From Tenacibaculum ovolyticum DSM 18103 (lineage in GTDB: Bacteria > Bacteroidota > Bacteroidia > Flavobacteriales > Flavobacteriaceae), in NCBI RefSeq assembly GCF_000430545.1, contig NZ_KE387164.1, forward strand, positions 280,807 through 344,806: a stretch of DNA of 64,000 nucleotides, written 5' to 3'. The notes below the pieces were generated by a model. It worked only from the letters and a program-made list of their open reading frames with translations, was not told where the DNA came from and made no database searches. Positions within the stretch are counted from its first letter, which is position 1; each line of letters opens with the position of its first letter. A program made the position numbers and the translations under genes. Positions 46,353-55,661 of the stretch are shown piece after piece.

Positions 46353-48875
46353 ATGAAAAATCATTTTCTAAATGCAGTGTTAATCACTGCTATTTCCCTC
46401 TGTGCAATAAATTTAAGTGCTCAGAAAAAAATTAAAATTGGTGATGAGTTTGACTCTGATATCAAAGTAACCAAAACTTATCAAAAGTTTAAGAGAAGTC
46501 TCTCTCGAAAACAGCAACAAAAAGCTGAATTAGTTTACCAGAAAGAATTTTATTCCAAAAACGCGTCCTACATCAAATTATATTTTGAAAGTTTTGATCT
46601 TGCTCCAGGCGATTATATCGAAATAAAAGGAAGCAATAGTGATGAGGTTCTAATTTATGGTGAACAAGGAAAAATCATTGATAGTGAAAATACAATGATC
46701 AGTGATTTTTGGTCAAAAGTATTATTTGATGATAAAATTGACCTTAAGTTGTATTCTTTTGGGAAATCAGACAAGCATCATGGTTTTGAAATTTCAAAAG
46801 TAGCTTATGGATATAGTGAAAAGAAAATGATGAGAATAGTTATGAATAATACAGATCTTAATAGGTCTATCTGTTCAGTTGATAATAAGGAACGAATTGC
46901 TTGTTATAAAGGAACAGAAATGTATGAAAAAGCGAAGGCTGTTTGTCGATTGTTAATAGGAGGAAGCTCACTATGTACTGGGTGGTTACTTGGTAGTGAA
47001 GGAAATCTAATGACAAATAATCATTGTATAGGGTCTGCTTCTGATGCTCAAAATACCGACTTTATTTTCAATTATCAATATGAAAACTGTACAGGGAGTA
47101 CTAATGCAACAAGAGATGTTGTTGCTTCATCGTCTACACTTATAAAAACTAGTTCTAGTTTAGATTATACATTGGTAAAGCTACCTGTAAACCCTACCAA
47201 TACATATGGATATCTTAGTTTAAGTTCTGTAGCTACATCTGTAGGAAATAGAATTTACATTCCACAACACCCTGGAGGAAGAAGAAAAGAAATTTCTGTT
47301 AAGACAGATACTGATCCAAGTGCTGGTGGATTTTCAAGAGTTTCATCAAGTTCTACTGGCTCAGGAAGGCAAGTAACGTATTTTGCTGATACAGAAGGTG
47401 GAAGTTCAGGTTCACCTGTTTTAGATTACAATTCTAATTTGGTAATTGCAATACATAACACGGGTGGTTGTCCTAACGGATCTAATGGTAGATCTGATAA
47501 TTTAATCAGTTCTATTGGAAGCGCTATGCCAAGTAATGGTGTTGATAATGGAGGTGGTAATCCTGATCCAGACCCAGATCCTACTTGTAGTTCAACAGTT
47601 AGTTCTTTTCCTTATTCTGAGAGTTTTGAATCAAGTGATGCTTGGACTCAAGTTACTGGAGATGATGGTAATTGGACAAGAGATGCCTCTGGAACTCCAT
47701 CTTCAGGAACAGGACCAAGTTCAGGTTCAAACGGTTCTTATTACATGTTTTTAGAAGCTTCATCAAATAATAGTGCAGGTCAAATAGGAGCAAACGCAAC
47801 AGCAATATTACAAAGCCCTTGTTTTAATCTTTCAACAGTATCTTCGGCTACTTTTTCTTTTAATAATCATATGTTTGGTACTAACGTAGGAACATTAAAA
47901 TTAGAAGCATCTACTAATGGAACAACTTGGACTAACATATGGAGTGATTCAGGTAATAAAGGTAATCAATGGAATGATGTATCTGTTAATTTGAATTCAT
48001 ATTTAGGAAAATCTAAAGTTAGATTAAGATTTGTAGGAACTACAGGTGCTGGTTGGTCTAGTGATATTGCTATTGATAACGTATCATTGTCTTCAGGAGG
48101 AAGTGTTCCTGATCCTACGTGTGAAGCATTAAATTTTAATAATTTCACTATTACTGGATTTTCAAACCAAGATTCTTCAGGTAATTCTTCAGTAAGTTCT
48201 GATGGAAAAAAATTAGTATTAACCAATAATACATGGAAATATATTCCATTTAACTATACTGTTACTTCATCTACTGTAATTGAATTTGAATTCAGTAGTA
48301 CTTCAGAGGGTGAAATTCATGGAATTGGTTTTGAAGATGATAATAGTTTAACACCAAGTAGGTATTTTAAAGTTCATGGTACACAAAATTACGGAGTTAC
48401 TAATTTTGATAATTATGTAAATGGTAATAAAACATATATAATTCCTATTGGGAGTTCATATACTGGAAATATGGATAGGTTAGTATTCATTAATGATAAT
48501 GATGGCGGATCAGGAAATAATTCTACTTTTTCGAATGTTAAAATATATGAAGGATCTTGTGGAAATGCTATTGCTTTAACAGAATCACTTACTTCAAGAA
48601 TTGATGTCTTAGGAGATGAAGATGAAGGCTTATTTACTTCTATTAAAATAGCACCAAGTCCACTTAAAAAAGGAAATTTACTAAGAGTTTTAGGACCTAA
48701 GAGAAATCTTTCGGGAGCTTCATATAGTATTATAAATATGTTAGGTCAAGTTGTTAAAAATGGTAGTGTTAATGAAAATACAGCAATTAATGTTGATAAC
48801 GTTAATTCTGGTATATACATACTAAGAATTAAAAATGATTTTACAACAACAAGTAAACGATTTATTATAGAGTAA
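46353..48875 (+). CDS. secreted trypsin-like serine protease with type IX secretion tail
   Basis: 840 residues: signal peptide (1-23), a propeptide-like region (about 24-170), an S1-type serine protease domain with triad His224 (TNNHCIG), Asp271 (SSLDYTL) and Ser352 (GGSSGSP), a Pro/Asp linker at about 405-412, a MAM/jelly-roll-like module (about 415-580), another beta module (about 590-730), and a type IX sorting domain (about 755-840, KIAPSPLKKGN ... SGIYILRIKND). It is exported across the outer membrane, probably to digest proteins outside the cell. It forms its own transcription unit. Confidence 0.9.
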   Translation: MKNHFLNAVLITAISLCAINLSAQKKIKIGDEFDSDIKVTKTYQKFKRSLSRKQQQKAELVYQKEFYSKNASYIKLYFESFDLAPGDYIEIKGSNSDEVLIYGEQGKIIDSENTMISDFWSKVLFDDKIDLKLYSFGKSDKHHGFEISKVAYGYSEKKMMRIVMNNTDLNRSICSVDNKERIACYKGTEMYEKAKAVCRLLIGGSSLCTGWLLGSEGNLMTNNHCIGSASDAQNTDFIFNYQYENCTGSTNATRDVVASSSTLIKTSSSLDYTLVKLPVNPTNTYGYLSLSSVATSVGNRIYIPQHPGGRRKEISVKTDTDPSAGGFSRVSSSSTGSGRQVTYFADTEGGSSGSPVLDYNSNLVIAIHNTGGCPNGSNGRSDNLISSIGSAMPSNGVDNGGGNPDPDPDPTCSSTVSSFPYSESFESSDAWTQVTGDDGNWTRDASGTPSSGTGPSSGSNGSYYMFLEASSNNSAGQIGANATAILQSPCFNLSTVSSATFSFNNHMFGTNVGTLKLEASTNGTTWTNIWSDSGNKGNQWNDVSVNLNSYLGKSKVRLRFVGTTGAGWSSDIAIDNVSLSSGGSVPDPTCEALNFNNFTITGFSNQDSSGNSSVSSDGKKLVLTNNTWKYIPFNYTVTSSTVIEFEFSSTSEGEIHGIGFEDDNSLTPSRYFKVHGTQNYGVTNFDNYVNGNKTYIIPIGSSYTGNMDRLVFINDNDGGSGNNSTFSNVKIYEGSCGNAIALTESLTSRIDVLGDEDEGLFTSIKIAPSPLKKGNLLRVLGPKRNLSGASYSIINMLGQVVKNGSVNENTAINVDNVNSGIYILRIKNDFTTTSKRFIIE

Positions 48876-48900
48876 GATTAACTTATAATTGAAATAAACA

Positions 48901-48934
48901 AAAATCCCTTCTTGAAAACTCAAGAAGGGATTTT
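48901..48934. terminator. bidirectional terminator between protease gene and sufD
   Basis: Perfect 14-base arms AAAATCCCTTCTTG / CAAGAAGGGATTTT around a six-base loop, between convergent stop codons. Confidence 0.92.
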
Positions 48935-48955
48935 ACTTATGTTGTAATTATAATC

Positions 48956-50269
48956 TTATAAGTCAAAACCAATACTAACACCTAGTTTTTTTGCGATTAA
49001 TTTATTAATACGCTTCTTTACTTCTGGTATTTTTACGCTTTCTAAAACTGTATTTGCAAATGCATACATTAATAATGCTTTTGCTTCTTTCTTTGGAATA
49101 CCACGTTGTTGCATGTAAAATAAAGCATCTTCATCTAGTTGTCCGATAGTACAACCGTGAGAACATTTTACATCATCAGCAAAAATTTCTAATTGAGGTT
49201 TTGCATTAATGGTAGCTTTATCACTTACTAAAACATTATTGTTTTGTTGATAAGCATTTGTTTTCTGAGCTTCTTTTTCAACAACAACTTTTCCGTTAAA
49301 AACAGCTGTAGAACGATCGTCGTAAATCCCTTTATAATCTTGATGAGATTCACAATTTGGCTCAATATGATGTACTAAAGTATGATGGTCTACATGTTGT
49401 TTCCCTTCTGTAATTGTAATACCTTTTAATATAGAGTCAATATATTCTCCTCTTTGATAAAAGTTTAAATTATTACGTGTAATATTTCCTCCAAAAGAAA
49501 ACGTGTGAACAGAAACAATACTGTTTGATTTTTGCTCTATGTAACAATTATCTACCAAAGAAGCATTCTCATGATCATTCTGTATCTTATAAATATCTAC
49601 AGTTGCATCTTTTGCTGCAAAAACTTCAGTTACTGAATTTGTTAAAACAGGATTAGAAGTTAAACTTTGATGACGTTCAATAATTTGAACATGTGCATTT
49701 TGTTCAGCAACAATTAAATTACGAGGCTGTGTTAAGGTAGCATCTTCAGAACCAGTCGTGAAACTAATAATTTGTATAGGCTTTTCAACTTCAACATTTT
49801 TAGGAATGTGTATATATGCACCTTCGTTTGCAAACGCTGTGTTTAATGAAGTTAAATTGTCTTGCTTTGCTATTTTATTAAAATAGTTTTCAATGATAGC
49901 TTTATATTTTGACTTTGTTAATGCCGAAGACATTAAGCAGACATCTATAGTATCGTGTGTTGTATCTGATAAGAAAGAACTATATTTTCCGTCGATAAAC
50001 ACAATTTTATAGGTGTCAATATCATGGATGAAATATTTCTTTACATCAGCTAAATCTATAGCAGCTTCCGAATTTGGAAAAATGCTATAATCTTGTTTTA
50101 ATACAGATTTTAAAGAGGTGTATTTCCAAGCTTCTAATTTCTTAGTAGGAAAGCCTAATTCTTCAAAATTTTGTAACGCTTTAGTTCTAATATCGTGTAC
50201 ATCAGAATTAACGTTTACGCCATTTTCAAAAGCGACGTATGATGCGGTTAGTTTTTCTTTTAACTCCAT
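48956..50269 (-). CDS. sufD: Fe-S cluster assembly protein SufD
   Basis: 437-residue SufBD-family protein of the SufBCD scaffold. The C-terminal beta-helix and SufD motifs KCSHGCTIGQLDEDALFYMQQRGI and YKGIYDDRSTAVFNGKV are present. SufD pairs with SufB and SufC to assemble Fe-S clusters. It is last in the operon, six bases after sufC. Confidence 0.96.
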   Translation of the reverse strand: MELKEKLTASYVAFENGVNVNSDVHDIRTKALQNFEELGFPTKKLEAWKYTSLKSVLKQDYSIFPNSEAAIDLADVKKYFIHDIDTYKIVFIDGKYSSFLSDTTHDTIDVCLMSSALTKSKYKAIIENYFNKIAKQDNLTSLNTAFANEGAYIHIPKNVEVEKPIQIISFTTGSEDATLTQPRNLIVAEQNAHVQIIERHQSLTSNPVLTNSVTEVFAAKDATVDIYKIQNDHENASLVDNCYIEQKSNSIVSVHTFSFGGNITRNNLNFYQRGEYIDSILKGITITEGKQHVDHHTLVHHIEPNCESHQDYKGIYDDRSTAVFNGKVVVEKEAQKTNAYQQNNNVLVSDKATINAKPQLEIFADDVKCSHGCTIGQLDEDALFYMQQRGIPKKEAKALLMYAFANTVLESVKIPEVKKRINKLIAKKLGVSIGFDL

Positions 50270-50275
50270 TGTTTC

Positions 50276-51028
50276 TTAAGAATTAACTTCTTCTTTAATC
50301 CAATCATATCCTTTAGCTTCTAATTCTAAAGCTAAAGAAGCATCTCCTGACTTTACAATTTTACCATCGTATAATACGTGTACAAAATCGGGAACGATAT
50401 AATCTAATAAACGCTGGTAGTGTGTAATTACAATTACCGCATTGTCTTTAGACTTTAATTTGTTTACACCATTAGCTACAATACGTAAAGCATCAATATC
50501 TAAACCAGAATCGGTTTCATCTAAAATTGCTAATTTAGGCTCTAACATTGCCATTTGAAAAATCTCATTACGTTTCTTTTCACCACCAGAAAACCCTTGG
50601 TTTAAAGAACGAGATAAAAACTTACGGTCTATTTCTAATAATTCAGATTTCTCACGAATCATTTTTAACATGTCTTTTGCAGGCATGTCTTCTAAACCTT
50701 TTGCTTTACGGTTTTCGTTAATTGCAGTTTTAATAAAGTTAGTTACAGAAACTCCAGGGATTTCTACAGGGTATTGGAATGATAAAAACACACCATTATG
50801 TGCTCTTTCTTCAGGAGCTAACTCACTAATATCTTCTCCGTTTAACTCTATTAAACCATCAGTAACCTCGTACTCTTCTTTTCCAGCGATAACATTGGCT
50901 AAAGTACTTTTTCCAGCACCATTTGGCCCCATTATTGCGTGAATTTCACCGGCTTTAACTTCTAAATTCAATCCTTTTAAGATTGATTTATCTTCTATAT
51001 TAGCGTGTAAGTTTTCTATTTTTAACAT
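50276..51028 (-). CDS. sufC: Fe-S cluster assembly ATPase SufC
   Basis: 250-residue ABC-type ATPase: Walker A GPNGAGKST, signature SGGEKKRNEI, Walker B LAILDETDSG and H-loop VITHYQR. Its ATPase cycle drives conformational change in SufBD. It follows the metallo-beta-lactamase-fold gene by 45 bases. Confidence 0.97.
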   Translation of the reverse strand: MLKIENLHANIEDKSILKGLNLEVKAGEIHAIMGPNGAGKSTLANVIAGKEEYEVTDGLIELNGEDISELAPEERAHNGVFLSFQYPVEIPGVSVTNFIKTAINENRKAKGLEDMPAKDMLKMIREKSELLEIDRKFLSRSLNQGFSGGEKKRNEIFQMAMLEPKLAILDETDSGLDIDALRIVANGVNKLKSKDNAVIVITHYQRLLDYIVPDFVHVLYDGKIVKSGDASLALELEAKGYDWIKEEVNS

Positions 51029-51073
51029 TCTTGATATGCTATTTGCTTTTAGCTTTTGGCTATAAGCGTGGTT

Positions 51074-51913
51074 TTAATTTTTTAATATTTCCTCTAATCT
51101 TTGAAAGCTCTTTGGAGAGTGTTGAATAATTACCTCTGCATTTTTTTCTTTTGCAAAAGATTCAAACTTATCCATGCTTTCTAATGTTTGTTTTACGTCA
51201 TAATTAAAAGAAGGAACTCCTTTATTTGTCCTATTCTCTTCAAAATGATATAAATCACCAGTTAATAAAATTGGTTTTTCTAAACCTAAATCTATATATA
51301 ATACTTGATGACCAACTGTATGTCCTGGCATATATTTTATAACAACTGTTCCGTCGCCAAAAACATCATAATCACCATTTAGTTTTTTCACCTTTTTAAG
51401 TGAAATAACAGCAGTGTTTTTAGTTTTTAACGTGTCAGAAGCCACAGCATTGTATTCATTTTCTTGTACTAACCATGTAGCTTCTTTCATGTAATTTGCA
51501 TGGCCTGTATGATCGAAATGAGAATGAGACATTGCAAAGTATTTAAAATCTTCAATTTTAAATCCAATAGTTTTTAATTGGTTTGCTAATGAATCGGGTC
51601 TTTGCACTGCAAAAACACCACTTGGTTCATGAAAAGGCTCAGGAACTACTAAGTTTTCAGGTAAACCAGCATCCCACATTAAATTCCCTTTTGGGTGAGA
51701 AATTACATAATAAGCATCCGTAAATTGTTTTGTTTGCCCTGTGTAAGTTGTATCTTGAGAAAAAACTTCTAATTTTTTAACTAGAATAGATCCACCTACT
51801 AATTGATGCAACACTACTTTTGCTTTTTTCTCAACCGTTTTCTCTTCTTTTTTTTCTGTGTTTTTACAACCTATAATTGCTAAACCTAGAAATAATAAAA
51901 ATACATTTTTCAT
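51074..51913 (-). CDS. metallo-beta-lactamase-fold lipoprotein (lactonase-like) within suf operon
   Basis: 279 residues with a lipoprotein signal (lipobox AIIGC, Cys16, followed by Lys/Glu-rich residues) and an intact metallo-beta-lactamase-fold metal site HSHFDHTGH, later PGHTVGHQVLY and GDLYHF. The layout resembles AHL-lactonase (AttM/AhlD-type) hydrolases; the substrate is unknown. It lies between sufB (17 bases upstream) and sufC (45 bases downstream), breaking the sufB-sufC pair, yet is an envelope protein while the Suf scaffold is cytoplasmic. Confidence 0.83.
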   Translation of the reverse strand: MKNVFLLFLGLAIIGCKNTEKKEEKTVEKKAKVVLHQLVGGSILVKKLEVFSQDTTYTGQTKQFTDAYYVISHPKGNLMWDAGLPENLVVPEPFHEPSGVFAVQRPDSLANQLKTIGFKIEDFKYFAMSHSHFDHTGHANYMKEATWLVQENEYNAVASDTLKTKNTAVISLKKVKKLNGDYDVFGDGTVVIKYMPGHTVGHQVLYIDLGLEKPILLTGDLYHFEENRTNKGVPSFNYDVKQTLESMDKFESFAKEKNAEVIIQHSPKSFQRLEEILKN

Positions 51914-51930
51914 TTGTTAACTTTTATCGA

Positions 51931-53379
51931 TTATCCTACAGAACCTTCTAAAGATATTTCTAATAACTTTTGGGCTTCTACAGCGAACTCCATTGGTAGT
52001 TTGTTTAATACTTCTTTACTAAACCCGTTAACAATTAAAGCAATTGCCTTTTCGGTATCAATTCCACGTTGATTACAATAAAATAATTGATCTTCACCAA
52101 TCTTACTAGTTGTAGCTTCGTGTTCTATCTGTGCCGATTTGTTTTTTGTTTCGATATATGGAAACGTGTGTGCACCACATTCATTACCCATTAATAAAGA
52201 ATCACATTGAGAGAAGTTACGAGCATTTTCTGCACGTGGTCCGATTTGAACTAAACCTCTATAACTATTTTGTGATTTCCCCGCTGATATTCCTTTAGAA
52301 ATAATAGTTGACTTAGTGTTTTTTCCTAAGTGAATCATTTTAGTTCCTGTATCCGCTTGCTGATAGTTGTTGGTTACTGCAATTGAATAAAATTCACCAA
52401 CTGAATTGTTTCCTTTCAATATACAACTAGGGTATTTCCAAGTAACAGCAGATCCTGTTTCAACCTGTGTCCAAGATACTTTTGCATTAGTTTCGCAAAT
52501 GGCTCTTTTTGTAACGAAATTGTATACACCACCTTTCCCCTCTGCATTTCCAGGGTACCAATTTTGAACTGTAGAATATTTGATTTCTGAATCATCTAAA
52601 GCTATTAATTCAACCACAGCTGCGTGTAATTGATTCTCATCTCTACTTGGTGCTGTACAACCTTCTAAATACGAAACGTAACTTCCTTTGTCAGCAACAA
52701 CTAAAGTTCTTTCGAATTGACCAGTTCCACCTTCATTAATTCTAAAGTATGTTGATAATTCCATCGGGCAACGAACACCTTTAGGAATGTAACAGAATGA
52801 TCCGTCAGAAAATACTGCAGAATTTAATGCGGCATAAAAATTATCGGTAGTTGGTACAACAGTACCTAAATATTTCTTTACTAATTCAGGGTGTTCTTGA
52901 ATTGCTTCAGAAATAGGCATAAAAATAATACCTTTTTTACCTAATGTTTCTTTGAATGTTGTTGCAACAGAAACAGAGTCCATTACAATATCAACAGCTA
53001 CATTGGCTAATTTCTTTTGCTCATCTAAAGAAATACCTAAACGTTTAAAAGTATCCAATAATTCTGGATCAACTTCATCTAAACTATTTAATTTTGGTTT
53101 TTCTTTTGGTGCAGAATAGTATGCTATGTCTTGAAATTTTGGTTTTTCATAATGAACATTAGCCCATTCTGGTTCTTCCATTTTTTCCCAAACTCTAAAT
53201 GCCTCTATACGCCATTCAGTCATCCATTCTGGTTCGTTTTTCTTTTTAGATATAGCACGAACCACATCTTCATTTAACCCTTTTGCAAAGGTTTCACTTT
53301 CAATATCAGTATAAAAACCATATTCATATTCTTTGGTTTTTAACTCTTCTCTTAAATCGTCTTCGGTATACTTGCTCAT
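51931..53379 (-). CDS. sufB: Fe-S cluster assembly protein SufB
   Basis: 482 residues of the SufB scaffold subunit, with the signature segment [22 protein letters not shown] region ([18 protein letters not shown]), [13 protein letters not shown] and the C-terminal [19 protein letters not shown]. The open frame extends to 53427, but the Met at 53379 ([13 protein letters not shown]) is the natural SufB start and avoids overlap with the upstream gene, leaving a 17-base gap. Confidence 0.95.
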   Translation of the reverse strand: MSKYTEDDLREELKTKEYEYGFYTDIESETFAKGLNEDVVRAISKKKNEPEWMTEWRIEAFRVWEKMEEPEWANVHYEKPKFQDIAYYSAPKEKPKLNSLDEVDPELLDTFKRLGISLDEQKKLANVAVDIVMDSVSVATTFKETLGKKGIIFMPISEAIQEHPELVKKYLGTVVPTTDNFYAALNSAVFSDGSFCYIPKGVRCPMELSTYFRINEGGTGQFERTLVVADKGSYVSYLEGCTAPSRDENQLHAAVVELIALDDSEIKYSTVQNWYPGNAEGKGGVYNFVTKRAICETNAKVSWTQVETGSAVTWKYPSCILKGNNSVGEFYSIAVTNNYQQADTGTKMIHLGKNTKSTIISKGISAGKSQNSYRGLVQIGPRAENARNFSQCDSLLMGNECGAHTFPYIETKNKSAQIEHEATTSKIGEDQLFYCNQRGIDTEKAIALIVNGFSKEVLNKLPMEFAVEAQKLLEISLEGSVG

Positions 53380-53396
53380 AAAATTGAGATGTAATG

Positions 53397-53726
53397 TTAT
53401 AAAGAAAAACTTTCCCCGCAACCACATGTGCGGTTTGCATTGGGGTTGTTAAATACAAATCCTTTTCCGTTCAAACCACCAGAATATTCTAAGGTAGTTC
53501 CTACTAGGTATAAAAAACTTTTTTTATCGACAACAATTTTTACATTATTCTCTTCGAAAACTTTGTCGTTTTCTTGAGTGCTTTTATCAAATGTTAAGTC
53601 GTATGATAAGCCTGAACAACCGCCGCTTTTAACACCTACTCGAACAAAATCGTTTGTAGCATCAAAGCCGTCGTCTGTCATTAATTCAATGACCTTCTTT
53701 TTTGCTGTGTCTGAAACTTTTATCAT
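53397..53726 (-). CDS. sufA: A-type Fe-S carrier protein (IscA/SufA/HesB family)
   Basis: 109 residues with the three conserved cysteines: one in [10 protein letters not shown] and two in the C-terminal [10 protein letters not shown]-type carriers shuttle Fe-S clusters to targets. It is the first gene of the suf operon, with a -7 box 31 bases upstream and a palindrome in the leader. The symbol follows its operon partners; IscA would be equally fair by sequence. sufS and sufE are not in the window. Confidence 0.88.
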   Translation of the reverse strand: MIKVSDTAKKKVIELMTDDGFDATNDFVRVGVKSGGCSGLSYDLTFDKSTQENDKVFEENNVKIVVDKKSFLYLVGTTLEYSGGLNGKGFVFNNPNANRTCGCGESFSL

Positions 53727-53735
53727 AATTTAAAA

Positions 53736-53748
53736 TAGATTAAATCTA
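53736..53748. promoter_or_regulatory. palindrome in suf operon leader
   Basis: TAGATTAAATCTA is a perfect palindrome (six-base arms, one central base) between the suf -7 box and the first start codon, a place where a repressor would block transcription. No known regulator box is matched with confidence. Confidence 0.4.
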
Positions 53749-53757
53749 AATGAACTG

Positions 53758-53765
53758 CAAATATA
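53758..53765 (-). promoter_or_regulatory. -7 box of suf operon promoter
   Basis: Minus strand TATATTTG, perfect match, 31 bases before the sufA start. No -33 TTG at the usual distance. Confidence 0.6.
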
Positions 53766-53820
53766 CGATATAAGTCTTACTTTATTGCATAGCCTTTCGT
53801 TGTGTGCTGAAATAAGTTTT

Positions 53821-54882
53821 TTATTCTTCTTGAAAATTTAGGTTATTAACAAAATCGTTGTCAGAAAGAGAAAGTAAAAAAGCTTTTAAGTCTGCCTTGT
53901 CTTTATTGGTAATATTTACACCTCCTTGTTTCACTTTTTTCATTAAAGGGTCTATCGTAGGTGAAGATTTTAAACCTGTTGAATAATGATCAATTACTTC
54001 ATCTAGCGTATTAAAACGACCGTCGTGCATGTAAGGCGCTGTAAATTTTAAATTACGAATTGATGGAGTTTTAAATTTTCCGTTGTCATTCGGGTCTCCA
54101 GTAACTTTACCTAAACCTAAGTCTGTTAATACAGCGTCTAAACCATTATTATGAAATTTGTTATCTGTCCATAATGGGTTGTTGTTGCTTCCGTGACAAT
54201 GAAAGCAATCTCCACGAGTTTCATCCATAAAAACATCAAAACCATTCTGTTCTTCTGGGCTTAACTGCGTTTTTCCTAATAGGTGCCTGTCAAATTTTGA
54301 ATTACCTGAAATTAATGTTCTTTCGAACTGAGCGAGTGCTTTAGTAATTAAAGTAGAATCGATTTTTACATTACCGAAAGCTTCTTTAAAAAGAGTAGGA
54401 TATTCAGAGTGTTCTTTAATTTTTTGAGCAACATTAGTCCATTTACTATGCATTTCAATAGGATTTCTAACAGGCTCTAAAGCTTGTCTTTCGAGACTTA
54501 ACTCTTTTCCGTCCCAAGTAAAACGCTCATCAAAGTTCCATGCTAAATTAAATAAAGGCATTGAGTTACGAATACCGAGTTTACCATCAATACCATCACT
54601 AAAACGATCACTATCAGTAAAAGCTTTTTTAGGGTCGTGACAAGTGGCACATGATTGTGTATTGTCTTTAGATAGTATTTTGTCAAAAAACAATTTCTTA
54701 CCGAGTGCGATACCTTCTTCTGTTAGCGCATTGCTAGTAGGAATAACTGGAGCAATTAATTTTTGTTGAAAAAGGGTAGGTATTTTTAAAGATGCAGATG
54801 TTGGAGTGTAAATTTCTTCTTCTTTTGACGAACAATTCGTTAAAAGAAGAAGAAACAATATATATATACTCCTTTTTATCAT
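53821..54882 (-). CDS. diheme peroxidase-like lipoprotein (CcpA/MauG/MbnH family)
   Basis: 353 residues: lipobox LLTNC (Cys17) followed by SSKEEE, then two heme motifs CATCH (Cys78-His82) and CFHCH (Cys226-His230), the inter-heme Trp segment RFTWDGKE and the APYMHDGRF axial-ligand loop. This is the bacterial cytochrome c peroxidase/MauG family. Lying six bases downstream of an MbnP gene, it is a candidate MbnH, which oxidises a Trp of MbnP to kynurenine; ordinary peroxidase activity is the alternative. The Met in YMHDG is peroxidase-like. Confidence 0.85.
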   Translation of the reverse strand: MIKRSIYILFLLLLTNCSSKEEEIYTPTSASLKIPTLFQQKLIAPVIPTSNALTEEGIALGKKLFFDKILSKDNTQSCATCHDPKKAFTDSDRFSDGIDGKLGIRNSMPLFNLAWNFDERFTWDGKELSLERQALEPVRNPIEMHSKWTNVAQKIKEHSEYPTLFKEAFGNVKIDSTLITKALAQFERTLISGNSKFDRHLLGKTQLSPEEQNGFDVFMDETRGDCFHCHGSNNNPLWTDNKFHNNGLDAVLTDLGLGKVTGDPNDNGKFKTPSIRNLKFTAPYMHDGRFNTLDEVIDHYSTGLKSSPTIDPLMKKVKQGGVNITNKDKADLKAFLLSLSDNDFVNNLNFQEE

Positions 54883-54888
54883 ATAAGT

Positions 54889-55659
54889 TTATTGAGTAAT
54901 TGTACCTAAGCTAAAAACGCCATTTTTACCGTTTGCAGACATTAATTTTTGAGCTTCAAAATTTGGCATTAGCATAGAATTTAGCTCATTTAAATCCCAA
55001 TCATTAGGGTTTCTAAACCATTCAGCAGCATTCATTTTAATTTCAACAGTAGCATTGTTTTTAATAGAAATTACTCCTAGGTCTACTGTAAAAAAAGTAT
55101 CATCAAACTTTAAGTTTACAGGGTCAGTTTTGTCCACAGCTCTAATAGCATGGTAAGCAAAACCTTGTTCTTCTATATCTTTATTAAGAAACTTACCTTC
55201 CATTTGCATGTAGTGGTAACCACCACCCAACATATCTGGTACATTCCAAGAAGCTGAATTTAAATCTTGATAACCTTCTGCTTTATAATTATCATCATTA
55301 TTAAAGCCAAAAGTCATTGATAAATTATAGGTTCCTTCAGATATTTTTAATGTTGAACTGTGTATTAAGCTTTCGCTATCACTTAAATCGACTAATTTGT
55401 AGTCATCAAAAACAGTTGCTTCATTAGAGCCATTAGTCAATGTCATTTTAGATACTAAATAACGTAATTTTTCAATTGAAAGTTTCGTTCCTAGTTTATT
55501 GGTGAATTTTGTGTTAGCTAAATCTGATTTTTCAATTGTGGTACCATCCCAATTTTGAGAGAATTTTATTTTAACAGAAACTTCTTTGATTAGTTCGTCG
55601 TTATCAGAACTGCATGAAAAAAGGGCTAAACTTAAGAATAGGATTAAATATTGTTTCAT
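54889..55659 (-). CDS. MbnP-family copper-binding lipoprotein
   Basis: 256 residues with lipobox ALFSC (Cys16), acidic residues right after it (SSDNDE), and the MbnP pattern: VKIKFSQNWDG, KLSIEKLRYLVSKM, LGGGYHYMQMEGKF and ending FSLGTITQ. Trp138 in SASWNVPDM stands just before the GGGYHYM stretch and is the best candidate for the oxidised Trp of the family; His149 and His170 may help bind copper. MbnP proteins bind Cu(I) after a paired diheme enzyme acts on them. It lies two bases after the propeller gene and six before the diheme gene. Confidence 0.83.
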   Translation of the reverse strand: MKQYLILFLSLALFSCSSDNDELIKEVSVKIKFSQNWDGTTIEKSDLANTKFTNKLGTKLSIEKLRYLVSKMTLTNGSNEATVFDDYKLVDLSDSESLIHSSTLKISEGTYNLSMTFGFNNDDNYKAEGYQDLNSASWNVPDMLGGGYHYMQMEGKFLNKDIEEQGFAYHAIRAVDKTDPVNLKFDDTFFTVDLGVISIKNNATVEIKMNAAEWFRNPNDWDLNELNSMLMPNFEAQKLMSANGKNGVFSLGTITQ

Positions 55660-55661
55660 TT

